64,000 nucleotides of DNA from positions 280,356 to 344,355 of the forward strand of contig JAUJYZ010000785.1 in assembly GCA_033675265.1 (NCBI GenBank), read 5' to 3'. The translations under genes were made by a program, and so were the position numbers. This DNA comes from Actinostola sp. cb2023. Its lineage: Eukaryota; Cnidaria; Anthozoa; Actiniaria; Actinostolidae. The notes below the pieces were generated by a model. The model was not told where the DNA came from. It did not search any database and saw only the letters and a list, made by a program, of their open reading frames with translations. The first letter of the stretch is position 1. Each line of letters begins with the position of its first letter. Shown piece by piece: positions 39,589 through 49,470 of the stretch.

Positions 39589-42184
39589 TTTTGAAGAAAT
39601 AGAAAACGAGCGCGCGTGCTATGTGCAGATTTATAGCACTTGGGGACTGATCAGAACACTCAAGAAGTGTTGAGAAGCACTCCGCTACGCGTCATGCTTC
39701 TCCTAACACTTCTCTCGTGTTCTGTTCAGTCCCCACGTGCTATAAATAGGGACCTTTTAGCATCAGAAAATTCTACGACGCGAACGTGACGACGACGGCG
39801 CGCGCACTGACGAATAATGTTCAAAACGATCGTTGACGTCCGTGACGGCAATCTACGACGTGAAAACCATAGGCAGCCCAACCATTGTTTTTGAGGCTAC
39901 TAATAATAAATAAAAATATATTTGTATGCGCGCGTCTTTTTTTATGGGTTTCCTGTGGTAGAGCGCGCGCGCGCGCAATACTTATTATATATATTGGGCT
40001 TCCTGCGTTGAGTAAGGTATAATGTTGGGATCCCTGTGTACGTCCTGCGGGACGCGCCCGCAGCAATGTGTATATTTACACAAGGTATGAAACTGATGGC
40101 GTATCATGGCCTGATGTGCGCCGCTCTTTTCTGGTGCACTTTTCCGTGAGCCGAAGAGCCGAAGTCGTCGTACGCTACAGGCCCGTGGGGGGTACCCAGG
40201 GTGAAGTCGCTGAAGTTTTGAAAAATGGCGGAGAAGTTGATGAAACTAAACATGATTTTTTCGGTGTAAACGTCTGGATTCTATTCCTTATCCATGGTAA
40301 GTTTAGAAGTTCACAATTCATGTCAACTTTAAGTAACTTTAGAAGAAATTCGACGGTTTTAAAGTAGTCCTTTTTCATTTTGAATGGTGGAGAATTGCAT
40401 GTTTTGCTCGACACACGAAAGTTTTGTTGAAAAGTAAGCTGAACTAAATATATTTTCTGAAGTATTTTCTTGAGATTTTAGTAGTTTTTGCTCTAACTGT
40501 TCTCTAATAAAAGACATAAAAGGACTTGCCTACACTGAGAAGGGCTGCTTCAGTTATTTTTCATAAATTATGACCGAGCTATTTGACTTGTGTACAGTTG
40601 TCAGTGAAATACACTTTAGTCAAGTTCAACAAAGAATCTAGTACTTTATTTGTTTTTAAAAACATTATGACTCTCTCATCTACGTTATTTTGTGCTTTCT
40701 TACAGTACTTCTTAAAACACAAGCCGGAACGCCAACACAGCATAAACCATCTGAAGCAAAAATATAGACGAACTCAAATTCGCTGACATCGGAAGGAGTC
40801 ATGATGAATGGCGATGGACTCGTGAAGCAGCCGTGAACTAAAACATTAACAGTTGTTCATTATTGTCATTGAAATAGCACAACACATTTAGCAAATACTA
40901 TCATCTGAGAGAAATACAGAGTAATTTTAAATACGGTTCACGGAAGAACGTAAGTAAGCTTTTGGCACTCCGATGTTTGTTATTCATTCACAACTCTTCG
41001 TCGATTGTGATGATCGACATGCATAATATTTATTAATGTCGTATTTTTAAATACGAAAAATATCCATAGTAATACTGATCAACTGTAGTGAATGAATTGT
41101 ACAGAAAGAACGGCAAAACAGTAAGCTTATGTAAAAAGCTAGTAAACTTATTTCAACTGATTGTTGAAATAAATGCGTTTGTTTGTCATTTTGTTTATAA
41201 GCACTGATAGCAAAAATGTGTTGTACAGTACTAAATATTGAGACTATTCTGCATTTATAAAACACAATACCTCAATTTTAAAGCATTTTAATCGATAAAA
41301 ATCAAAACACAATACAAATACTTTATAAAAGTCAAAACAGAAAACAAATAAAGTATATTGTAGATGTTTTGACTTATGTTTAGTGAAAATATAAATATTA
41401 AGACTTGCAAAAAAGAGCACAATTCACATTTGCCGAGCGCTGGCCGATGTCATCTCGAAGGTAAAATCCGAATGTTTCACGGAAAAGTGCACCAGAAAAG
41501 TGCGGCACACATCGGTCCATGAGGCGCAAAATGTCAAAATTAAAATTTCACAGCATACGGTGAAGTTACACGACTGAAACTTATGAAGTGTTTAGAGAAT
41601 ACGGTAAAGTTTAGTTATTCGAAGAAAAATTGAATTATCACGTCATATTGACAAAGATTAGGGGCAAAAACGTATTTGTCACGTGACCGAGTTTCATACC
41701 TTGTGTAAATATACACATTGCTGCGGGCGCGTCCCGTACGGCGTACACAGGGATCCCAACATTTTACCTTACTCAACACAGGAAGCCCAATATAATAAGT
41801 ATTGCGCGCGCGCGCTCTACCACAGGAAACCCATAAAAAAAAGACGCGCGCATACAAATATATTTGTATTTATTATTAGTAGCCTCAAAAACAATGGTTG
41901 GGCTGCCTATGTGAAAACAGGTAAAATGCCGTCGTAGATTGCCGTCACGGACGTCAACGGTCGTTTTTAACATTATTCGTCAGTGCGCGCGCCGTCGTCG
42001 TCACGTTCGCGTCGTAGAATTTTCTGATGCTTAAGGTCATGTGGGGACTGAACAGAACACGAGAGAAGTGTTAGGAGAAGCATGACGCGTAGCGGAGTGC
42101 TTCTCAACACTTCTTGAGTGTTCTGATCAGTCCCCAAGTGCTATAAATCTGCACATAGCACAGCGGACAAGTTTTCTATTTCTT
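39589..42184. mobile_element. Foldback element split by the 2,044-bp copy 2
   Basis: The left arm 39589-39855 (GAAATAGAAAAC, GCTATGTGCAGATTTATAGC, ACTTGGGGACTGATCAGAAC, AGAAGCACTCCGCTACGCGT, CTACGACGCGAACGTGACG, GACGTCCGTGACGGCAATC) mirrors 41925-42184. The loop was about 20 bp (TGAAAACAGGTAAAATG) and served as the target of the 2,044-bp element. Before insertion the element was about 545 bp and nearly a perfect hairpin. Within each arm, a further internal hairpin (39647-39756; 42035-42143) is formed by GGGGACTGATCAGAACAC and GTGTTCTGTTCAGTCCCC. Confidence 0.8.
39868..41911. mobile_element. 7-bp-TSD family element, copy 2, 2,044 bp (inverted)
   Basis: Same length as copy 1 and almost identical, in the opposite orientation. 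Ends CATAGGCAGCCC (39868) and GGGCTGCCTATG (41911). The target duplication is TGAAAAC (39861-39867 and 41912-41918), different from copy 1, so this is an independent insertion and not half of one huge transposon. Same internal 12-mer arrays and no transposase. It lies in the loop of a foldback element. The two copies, 17.4 kb apart, enclose all HIRAN and tyrosine recombinase genes in this window. Confidence 0.9.
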
Positions 42185-42339
42185 TTATAAAATACAATTA
42201 TGATTTTAAGGCAAGTTTTCACTTTTGTTCGTTACAAAAATGTTTGAATATCTGCGCGCGCGTGCTGTGTGCTCTCATAAAGCACGCGGAATACGCATCC
42301 TTTGGCCAATTAGAGCGCGCGTTATATCATAGTTATTTT
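42185..42339. other. Spacer with CG-rich hairpin remnants
   Basis: CTGCGCGCGCGTGCTGTGTG near 42252 resembles the outer arm of the foldback at 39589. No gene. Confidence 0.4.
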
Positions 42340-42387
42340 ATAATAATAATTATAAAAGCCTCAGAAACAATGGTTGGGCTGCCTGTG
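42340..42387 (+). mobile_element. Diverged right terminus of the 2,044-bp family
   Basis: AGCCTCAGAAACAATGGTTGGGCTGCCTGTG matches the end of copy 1 (AGCCTCAAAAACAATGG..., GGGCTGCCTATG) with few changes. The left partner is missing. Confidence 0.6.
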
Positions 42388-42660
42388 GACCGAGCAACAG
42401 GGTTTCCCAGAGCCCACGACCAACCAAATGACGAGTGGGCTCTGGGTACGAGAATGGGTAAAAGCACAGATTTCTCGGATATGGCACTTCGTTCAGTGAC
42501 TCGGCACTTTTCGTATATCTCAGCGGCTGGCACAGGGCGCATGGAGATCCGCTGTAGAACCTAGTTGCAGATTTGTTTGAGGTCGTACAACGACGACGAC
42601 GGCTGCCGTCGGGCCTTCCACAGGAAGCCCGACTAATAACCACTTGGGTTGCCTGTGGTG
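42388..42660 (+). repeat. Dispersed non-autonomous repeat
   Basis: Starts with a hairpin (CAGAGCCCACGACCAACC ... GAGTGGGCTCTG, about 42407-42442) and continues with CTCAGCGGCTGGCACAGGG, CGCTGTAGAACCTAGTTGC and CTTCCACAGGAAGCCCGACTA (about 42614-42634). Members also lie near 4330, 17190 and 44885. Confidence 0.55.
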
Positions 42661-42783
42661 GTCTATTTCCCATAAGCCTTCGCAAAGAAGGTCAGTGTAT
42701 CAAACAAAATGGCGCAGGTTGGTGGCAGTAGCACTTTCTTTGTATAATTTGAAGCTAAGACATTGTTTGATTGTGCTTGACAC

Positions 42784-42935
42784 TAATATTATATCGTAGT
42801 TGTGATACATGTATTCCAACTAATCCAATGACCAATGTGACTGGGTTATCGAATGAACCAATATTATATCGTAGTTGTGATACATGTATTCCAACTAATC
42901 CAATGTGACTGGGTTATCGAATGAACCAATACCAA
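42784..42935. repeat. Tandem duplication, about 80 bp x 2
   Basis: AATATTATATCGTAGTTGTG ... TGACTGGGTTATCGAATGAACC is present twice. The first copy has seven extra bases (ACCAATG). Confidence 0.85.
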
Positions 42936-43149
42936 TCGACATCAAGTAACAATTGTTTTCGATTGATATCAATTTATCGATTGCATTTCAGTCTCTCCAT
43001 AACAAATATAGATGAGGTTGAGCTAGGTTCTGTACTCTAATAAAACACGACTGGAGCTGTAAAACACGATAAAAGGTAAAGGAATCACGAGCCTCCGGTT
43101 GAGTGATTTCTCTAGCTTTTAGAGTGTTCTACAGCTTCAGGACAATGTA

Positions 43150-43190
43150 CAATGTTACTAGATGCTCTACTAGCGTGAAGTCAGGCTTCT
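43150..43190 (-). mobile_element. Helitron-like 3' end, minus strand
   Basis: On the minus strand: AGAAGCCTGACTTC, hairpin ACGCTAGTAGAGCAT, CTAG (43161-43158), then T. Same order as at 4187-4218 and 16195-16225. Confidence 0.5.
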
Positions 43191-43239
43191 AAAGGCTTCT
43201 AACTGATATGTACAATGTAGCCTATTTGAACTAAATATA

Positions 43240-43518
43240 CTAGCCCCTGCAGCCCAAGCAGTATACTTGTGGGTTATTTTTGAGTATTTTTTAAAATGTC
43301 TCGAAATGTAAAAATATTGCTCAATAAACTGACATTCACCTTTATTTACATTTATTTTGTGTTTATTTGACGTTCCGGAGTCATTTAGTGGTATTTTTAG
43401 CCCTCTGATCCCTCCCCGTAAGAAAAATGATGGTTTATTGAGCAATATTTTTACATTTCGAGACATTTTTAAAAATACTCAAAAATAACCCACAAGTATA
43501 CTGCTTGGGCTGCCTGTG
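43240..43518. mobile_element. 7-bp-TSD-type MITE, about 280 bp, left tip decayed
   Basis: AGCCCAAGCAGTATACTTGTGGG with TTTTTGAGTATTTTT, TGTCTCGAAATGTAAAAATA and TTGCTCAATAAAC on the left is mirrored from 43434 to 43518, ending GCTTGGGCTGCCTGTG. Following bases are AATATAG. On the left, AATATACTAG precedes a tip that no longer reads CACAGGC. Arms are about 90 bp. It is a small member of the same terminus family. Confidence 0.65.
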
Positions 43519-43539
43519 AATATAGATATCTTAGTGCGA

Positions 43540-43869
43540 TTAAAGCAGTGTTTGGTCATTCGTTGTGTGACTTGGTAGAACATGCTTTCCTTGCAATTTG
43601 AAGTTTTCACAGACTCAGCAAATCAGGAATGACAATGACATAGTTTATTTGGTACCATAAATATATCCATACAAATACAAATATGGTATACATAAACCAG
43701 ACATCACAGCGTGATTAAACAATGTTTGGATGAAGTGTATTAAGGTGCATTTTTAAGAAATATATATAGCTAATTGCATAATCATTGTCGGGTTGAAAAT
43801 CATGAATCATAGAAGCTGAGACCGCAAGGATGGATGGGAATTATCAGTTCATGAGCCGCATTACATACA
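43540..43869. other. Dispersed repeat fragment and spacer
   Basis: GTAGAACATGCTTTCCTTGC and TTTATTTGGTACCATAAATA (about 43572-43665) match 16640-17080. The remainder is unassigned. Confidence 0.5.
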
Positions 43870-44292
43870 TATACACCTATTTCAAAAATTGTTTTCGCAG
43901 CCGAAGCAACAGTCAATACTCCAGGACTGCAAAGGATTTCAGTAATTTTTCTCATAATTTATTCATTCAGAGAATATTTTGGTTGCATGCGTTTGTGACA
44001 TGTTATTATGGCAAGCTGAAGTGGTAGCTCAGGTGTTAAACCGACTATTTAGGAAAATACACTACTACAAACGTGCTGTTGCGGGTACTAAACCCGTTGA
44101 ACAAGAGCAGGCATAAAAAAAAAACACGCTTCCAAACAGTTAATGAGCTGAAAAACTACATTCATGATAACTATTTACAATGACTACAACTGAATAAATT
44201 AATTACGAGAAAAATTACTTTTTTTACCTTTGCAGTCTTGGAGTGTTGACTGTTGCTTCGGCTGCGACAACGATTTTTGAAATAGGTGTATA
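43870..44292. mobile_element. TA-flanked inverted-repeat element, copy B, 423 bp
   Basis: Inverted copy of 37501-37942. TATACACCTATTTCAAAAAT ... ATTTTTGAAATAGGTGTATA, arms sharing GCAGCCGAAGCAACAGTCAA. Moderately diverged from copy A. Confidence 0.8.
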
Positions 44293-45318
44293 TTCAATGC
44301 TCTCGTAGTTTCAGTTTTGAAGGTATATGAGCTATTTAACTAAGATCCTACAAGTCTCGATAAAAAGGTCGATGATTTGACGGTGTTATTTGAGAGTTTT
44401 AATTTCCCAGAATTCCTTTTGGTCATAGCTTTCATGAATTTCAACCCGACAACTATTATGCAATTAGCTATATATTATTATTAAAATACATGTATGGGTT
44501 AACCTCAGTGTAAAAACCTCACAACTGACATAATTACTTTTTTCTCTTCACTGCATGTATCAACTCACTTCGTTCTAAGTTCTAAAGATCTCTAAACCCT
44601 TTGCAGTACTAGTACTGGATTGATAAATCCATATCTCTATGAATTATTGTGGTTATTTTGAAAACAAGACAGAACTACAGTTGTATCACTGCTATTCTTA
44701 GAAGTATCGGTGTTATAAGCTTACCACAACACAAAATAACAGCGGTACAAAGTATATAGAAGACATTGACTTGGTTTAGATTTCAATCTTGTCTTGGTCA
44801 TCGAATACGTGTGTTGAATATGTGCAAGCACTTCGTACAGTGACTCGTCACATTTCGTATATCTGAGCCTTTCACGTACATGTATCTCAGTGGCTGGCAC
44901 GGCGCATGCGCTGTAGAACCTAGTTGCAAATTTGAGGTCATACAACGACAACGACGGCTTGCATTTTTAGAGACAGGCCTTCCACAAGAAGCCTGACTAA
45001 TGATTTCACAAGCAGAAAAAAGTCGTGAAAAAGTAGTTTTCGTTTAGCACGCACTTCTCATAAAAGTTTTATTACTCCAGCTTTCTTTGATTGAGTTTCA
45101 CGACTTAACTTGATATACAGTATTTTGGTTTTGAAGCTTTGCCGTAAAAAAAACCCTGACCAAACAGTTGTAAGTCGACAAGCAATGAATTTTTGTGTAC
45201 TATGAACGATCTTAGAGAAACAAAATATTCAATAAAGTGATGTTTTACACTGATACATTAAACAGCTTTTTTTGGTCAGAGGTTCCAGTCCATCCCAGCC
45301 AATCACATTGGAGCTCAA
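44293..45318. other. Intergenic with one dispersed repeat
   Basis: No gene. At about 44870-45000 lies the GGCTGGCACGGCGCATGCGCTG ... CTTCCACAAGAAGCCTGACTA repeat, in the same form as at 17190 and 42520. Confidence 0.5.
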
Positions 45319-45498
45319 TAGACCAAATCGACTAACACAATGTTAACGTTTATATTCTTTAACCCATTTGAAATCTTTTGGGAATGCGGTTCTTTGTCTG
45401 TTGAATGTCGAAATTTTTGGACAAAAAGCTCTTATTCCCAAAGGTTTTGAATTGGGTTAAAGAATGTAAACATTTCATTAGCCGATTATTTTGGTCTA
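45319..45498. mobile_element. Inverted-repeat MITE, 180 bp, TA-flanked
   Basis: TAGACCAAATCGACTAA and TTCTTTAACCCATTTGAAATC at the left mirror the right side (TTTTGAATTGGGTTAAAGAA, TTAGCCGATTATTTTGGTCTA). Further in, TTTGGGAATGCGG pairs loosely with TTATTCCCAAA. The ends fit a TA-duplicating Tc1/mariner-type element. Confidence 0.7.
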
Positions 45499-46449
45499 TT
45501 TTCAAAGCCCGCAATGTAATATGGCCAGTGATTTGTTTACCTCATGTGGAGCTGTCAAAATAAAATGGAATGAAATGGCTGACAATGCGTGCAGATTAAT
45601 AAAGAATAAATCAGGGAATTTCCAAATCCTGTACTCAAATTAACAAAAACATCTGGCTTCCCACAAGTCACTTGTAAATGGCTTGGAGCTGTTCGAACTT
45701 TGGAACAATATTATAATTAGTCTTTGTGATAGAAAACTTCACAGAATCAATGAAATTCTTCCAAAATATGACTTTGAATTGACCCGTGGCTATGATTGAC
45801 ATTTTACGCTCCCTATGTTTGGTGGGAAATCAAAAATCGTTTTTTAATGACGAAGGAAAAATAATTTTTGAATGATCTTTTTCCAGGGTGATACTTTTTT
45901 GGTCAAATATTTGAAATACGAAAAAAAAAAAAAATTCAGGAGAAATCTTTTTCCCCCCCACTTGTTGCTACCTTAAAAGAAGTTTTAGATACAAAGATAT
46001 AAGTGATCGCCTATGCTCATAATTTAGTTAAAAGGCATAGGTCTGCCATGTATGTGTCCTATCGAGGGACACACAAACATGGCAGCCAAATCACAAAGAC
46101 TGAATTAAATCATGTTTATACTGCAAACACTTCTATTCAATAGTTATATTCATCAAAATAAAGTTACCCATCATCTACTAAGTTAAAATCGTATTATTTC
46201 AAACAAATTTTCTTATTTCTACGGCTTTGAAAATGCGGGTGACAGTATTGTGTGACAGAATTTGACTCGCAATAAATCGAAAACCAAACATCAAAATTGG
46301 AAAATTAATTTCAATTGGTAAGACTTTTCTTATAACGATATAAACAAGGTATCCAACAAACAGTTTTGTGAAGTGAATTGTTTGGATTTTAGCTTTTTGA
46401 TGACGTCACGTGAAAACCAAGAATAGACTGATATATTTGATAGAACAAT
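45499..46449. other. Intergenic, nothing recognised
   Basis: No gene. Contains a hairpin GGTCTGCCATGTATGTGTCC ... GGGACACACAAACATGGCAG at about 46028-46084. Confidence 0.45.
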
Positions 46450-46454
46450 TTGTA

Positions 46455-46765
46455 TTCTCTACTTTCTCATAGCACACAATGCTTTGCGCCATGGGGGATA
46501 ATACAAAAGAAAATGGGAGCTTTCTGTCAACCATGTAATTATGCAACAACATTTTCCTTTGTGTTACCCCCCAAGGTGCAAAGCATTATGTGCTATGAGA
46601 AAGTAGAGAATAGGAAATTTTATGGGGTGAGTGCAATTTGGAATAAATTTGAACAAGTGGGATTTCAAAGAGTTCAAAATTGCATGAGCCCGTAGGAGGA
46701 GTACATTTTGAACTCTTTGAAAACCCACAAGTTCAAATTTATTCCAAATTGCACCAGAAAAAAAC
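46455..46765. mobile_element. Two adjacent foldback repeats
   Basis: First: CTCTACTTTCTCATAGCACA ... CTATGAGAAAGTAGAG (46456-46610). Second: GGAATAAATTTGAACAAGTGGG with TTCAAAGAGTTCAAAAT ... ATTTTGAACTCTTTGAAA, CAAGTTCAAATTTATTCC (46641-46752). They are separated by about 30 bp. Open frames on both strands are shadows of the palindromes. Confidence 0.7.
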
Positions 46766-47057
46766 ATGATTTCCTTTTAATAATATACATGAACAAATTT
46801 AAGCAAAAAATTATGGAGTATTTCTTGGAAAAGTCCAAAATTCTCAAGAAAAGCAATCCAGCACACGCTCGATGGCGTGATGATGTACATGTACAATGTA
46901 ACGTGCGCACTTCAACTAAACTTTTATTTTATTTTAGTCAAAAGGGAAGCAAGCCACCAAAGGCCAAAAGCAAATCTTTGAGGAAAACAACAATACTCTA
47001 GATTTTTATTTAAAATTAATGATAGCAGTTGAAGTAGGTAGAACACACTTAATAACA
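46766..47057. other. Intergenic, nothing recognised
   Basis: No coding similarity or repeat structure was seen. Confidence 0.4.
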
Positions 47058-47294
47058 TAGAGTCGTTTTCGTATGAGTGGGAAACCTACGGTACGGAGTT
47101 ACAGTCTCGGTATGGAATCGAACACATTGTAGTCAACCAATCACAGCGCGCAAATTCATTTCTCAACCAATCAGAATGCTTGGATACCGCATGATGAACA
47201 ACAACAACAACAACTTTTGATGATGGCGCGATACGATCACTGCACGGCACGAACCGTACCGTAACTACTTCCCACTCATACGAAAACGACTCTA
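47058..47294. mobile_element. Inverted-repeat MITE, 237 bp
   Basis: TAGAGTCGTTTTCGTATGAG and TGGGAA at the left mirror TTCCCACTCATACGAAAACG and ACTCTA at the right. Inside, CGGTACGGAGTTAC pairs with GTAACTACTTCC-type text loosely. (AAC)n lies near 47200. Confidence 0.8.
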
Positions 47295-47324
47295 TAGATT
47301 TTGTACTGTAAAAGTAATATTGAC

Positions 47325-47815
47325 ATAAGATGGTGGGACAGGAGAAATGGTGGGACGGGAGAGATGGTAGGATGGAAGATGGTGGGACAGGAGAAATGGT
47401 GGGACGGGAGAGATGGTAGGATGGAAGATGGTGGGACAGGAGATGTTAGGACAGGAGATGGTAGGATGGAAGATGGTGGGACAGGAGATGTTAGGACAGG
47501 AGATGGTAGGATGGAAGATGTTGGGACAGGAGATGGTAGGATGGAAGATGGTGGGACAGGAGAAATGGTGGGATGGGAGAGATGGTAGGATGGAAGATGG
47601 TGGGACAGGAGATGTTAGGACAGGATATGGTAGGATGGAAGATGGTGGGACAGGAGATGTTAGGACAGGAGATGGTAGGATGGAAGATGGTGGGACAGGA
47701 GATGTTAGGACAGGAGATGGTAGGATGGAAGATGTTGTGACAGGAGATGGAAGATGGTGGGACAGGAGATGGTAGGACAAGAGATGGTAGGATGAGACAT
47801 GGTAGAAATGAGATG
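47325..47815. repeat. GGTAGGATGGAAGATGGTGGGACAGGAGAT minisatellite
   Basis: About 490 bp of purine-rich units built from GGTAGGATGGAAGATGGTG, GGACAGGAGATG and TTAGGACAGGAGAT. Strong purine/pyrimidine strand bias. The long proline- and serine-rich frames on both strands are repeat artefacts. Confidence 0.9.
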
Positions 47816-48602
47816 GTACAATATAGGATTCTCTTGGCAAAACTTGGTATGATGTGTGTAATGGTATTGGTTGGATTAATGTGTAATATAGTTACTCGTG
47901 CCCTGGCCTTAGGCCGTGGCACGAGGTATAAAATACAGTCCATATTTTGTTGTTGTTGTTCCACGTCGCGAATCTACAATCGAGTGGGACTGGGAATGAG
48001 ACCATGAGGCTTGCATTTGCTTGCTTGAGATTTCCAAAATGGCTTCGTGAGTCGCTTTGTGAAGGTATTTCAATGTAGAATTTTTCGAGGGAAATATTGC
48101 ACTCTTTACTCGTCGGAGTGTTCATTGTGTAGTCAAAGATGAGAAGATCTTCAAACTTGAGATCGTCACCTCTTCCATTCGTGAAAGAGCTGTGAAAAAT
48201 GAAAAGATCAGCAACATCGTCGCTACCGGTTAGAGCGACTGTCTTCGCTCGATGTCATCTGAACTCATGCCTAAGATAATCGCGAATTGAAAACAGAGAC
48301 ACATGGAAGCCTTGAAACCTTTTATCAGTTACACGTATACAAACTTGAAGTGAAACTGTTGCATTGTAAAGAAATCATTACAACATTAACCTGGATTTTC
48401 AGTTGAAAGCAACGACTACGCGCTGGACTACGAAGCTTACCCAAAAACTTAGACACTCGAGCACAGTCAAGATTACAATCTGATATACAATGATACATGT
48501 AATTATACATGCTACATATGTAACTTGAAGATGAATTGGACTTGAATTTGCGTTATTGCATTTGTGTATTGATTTTCATTATTTATTGGTTTTCATTAAC
48601 TA
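47816..48602. other. Intergenic with a hairpin
   Basis: CTCGTGCCCTGGCCTTAGG ... CCGTGGCACGAG forms a hairpin at about 47896-47923. Otherwise nothing was recognised. Confidence 0.45.
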
Positions 48603-48820
48603 AAGCCGCATCTACACGAACACGTTTTCCTTGACAAGTTGTCCTTGACAAGTTTTCCTTGACAAGTTTTCCTTGACAAGGAAAAATTGACAATTTTTTT
48701 GTCATCTACACACGAGCACGTTTTCCTTGACAAGGAAAAATTGGCGATGTTTTTTTGTCGTCTACACGAGCAAGTAAGGAAAACTTGTCAAGGAAAATTT
48801 GCTCGTGTAGATGCGGCTTA
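48603..48820. mobile_element. Inverted-repeat MITE, 218 bp, with internal tandem
   Basis: AAGCCGCATCTACACGA ... TCGTGTAGATGCGGCTT ends. Inside, TTTTCCTTGACAAG occurs about five times on the left, and AACTTGTCAAGGAAAA on the right. ATCTACAC recurs near the middle, suggesting a nested or duplicated arm. Confidence 0.8.
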
Positions 48821-49470
48821 AAAGCTTACATGTTTTTTTTTGTGTGTACGTCTCTTTGAATTCAGGCGAAAACAACTCGAAATCCAACCAATCCCGGAAA
48901 CCCACAAAATATGCCTCGACACTCAAATAACTATCAAATGAATCTATATTTGTAGCAAGTATTTGAAGAACAAGGTAGAAAAGGGAGGCCTTCTAGAATC
49001 GAACCGAGACACAGCCCCCGAAATCCACACTACTACAGGTCCTACAGGGATCCCAATCAGTCTTGAACCAAATCTTTCATGTACCTTGCTCAATCCCAAC
49101 AGCGCACGAGTGTACCTTGCTTACAAGGTCTTGTTGTTTTTTGTATGAGTGGGAAGTACATGTAGTTTTGGTAGGGTTTGTGTGGTGACGGTGATTGTGC
49201 CATGTCCAAGCATTCTGATTGGTTGAGCAATGATTTTGTGCACTGAATGAATGAATGAAAACCTTTATTTAAACAGGGTATTCCCTTCAGTAACAAAACG
49301 TACTGCTATCAATGGGAGCCCTAATTAATATATAAATATAAATATAAAATACTATAACTATTAATATATATATTGAAATATTTCTATGATTGGTGATTGG
49401 TGATTGGTTGACTAGGTATCTTCGATTCGATACCGTGACCATGCCATAGGTTTCCTGCACCCATACGAAA
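48821..49470. other. Intergenic with a retroposon-like tail
   Basis: No gene. (AATG)n followed by AAAACCTTTATTTAAACAGG (49244-49278) resembles the microsatellite-tailed repeats at 3445 and 63445. GATTGGTGATTGGTTGA repeats lie near 49390. Confidence 0.5.

Noticed and set aside
20143..42184. One giant 21-kb transposon with 2-kb terminal inverted repeats
   Set aside because: Each 2,044-bp copy has both of its own termini and its own different 7-bp target duplication, so they are separate insertions.
47292..47964. Proline/serine-rich frames of 157-182 residues and their opposite-strand counterparts
   Set aside because: Both strands are open only because of the purine-rich minisatellite unit. 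No independent protein signal.
48985..49030. tRNA-like B box on the minus strand (GGTTCGATTC)
   Set aside because: No matching A box or acceptor stem.
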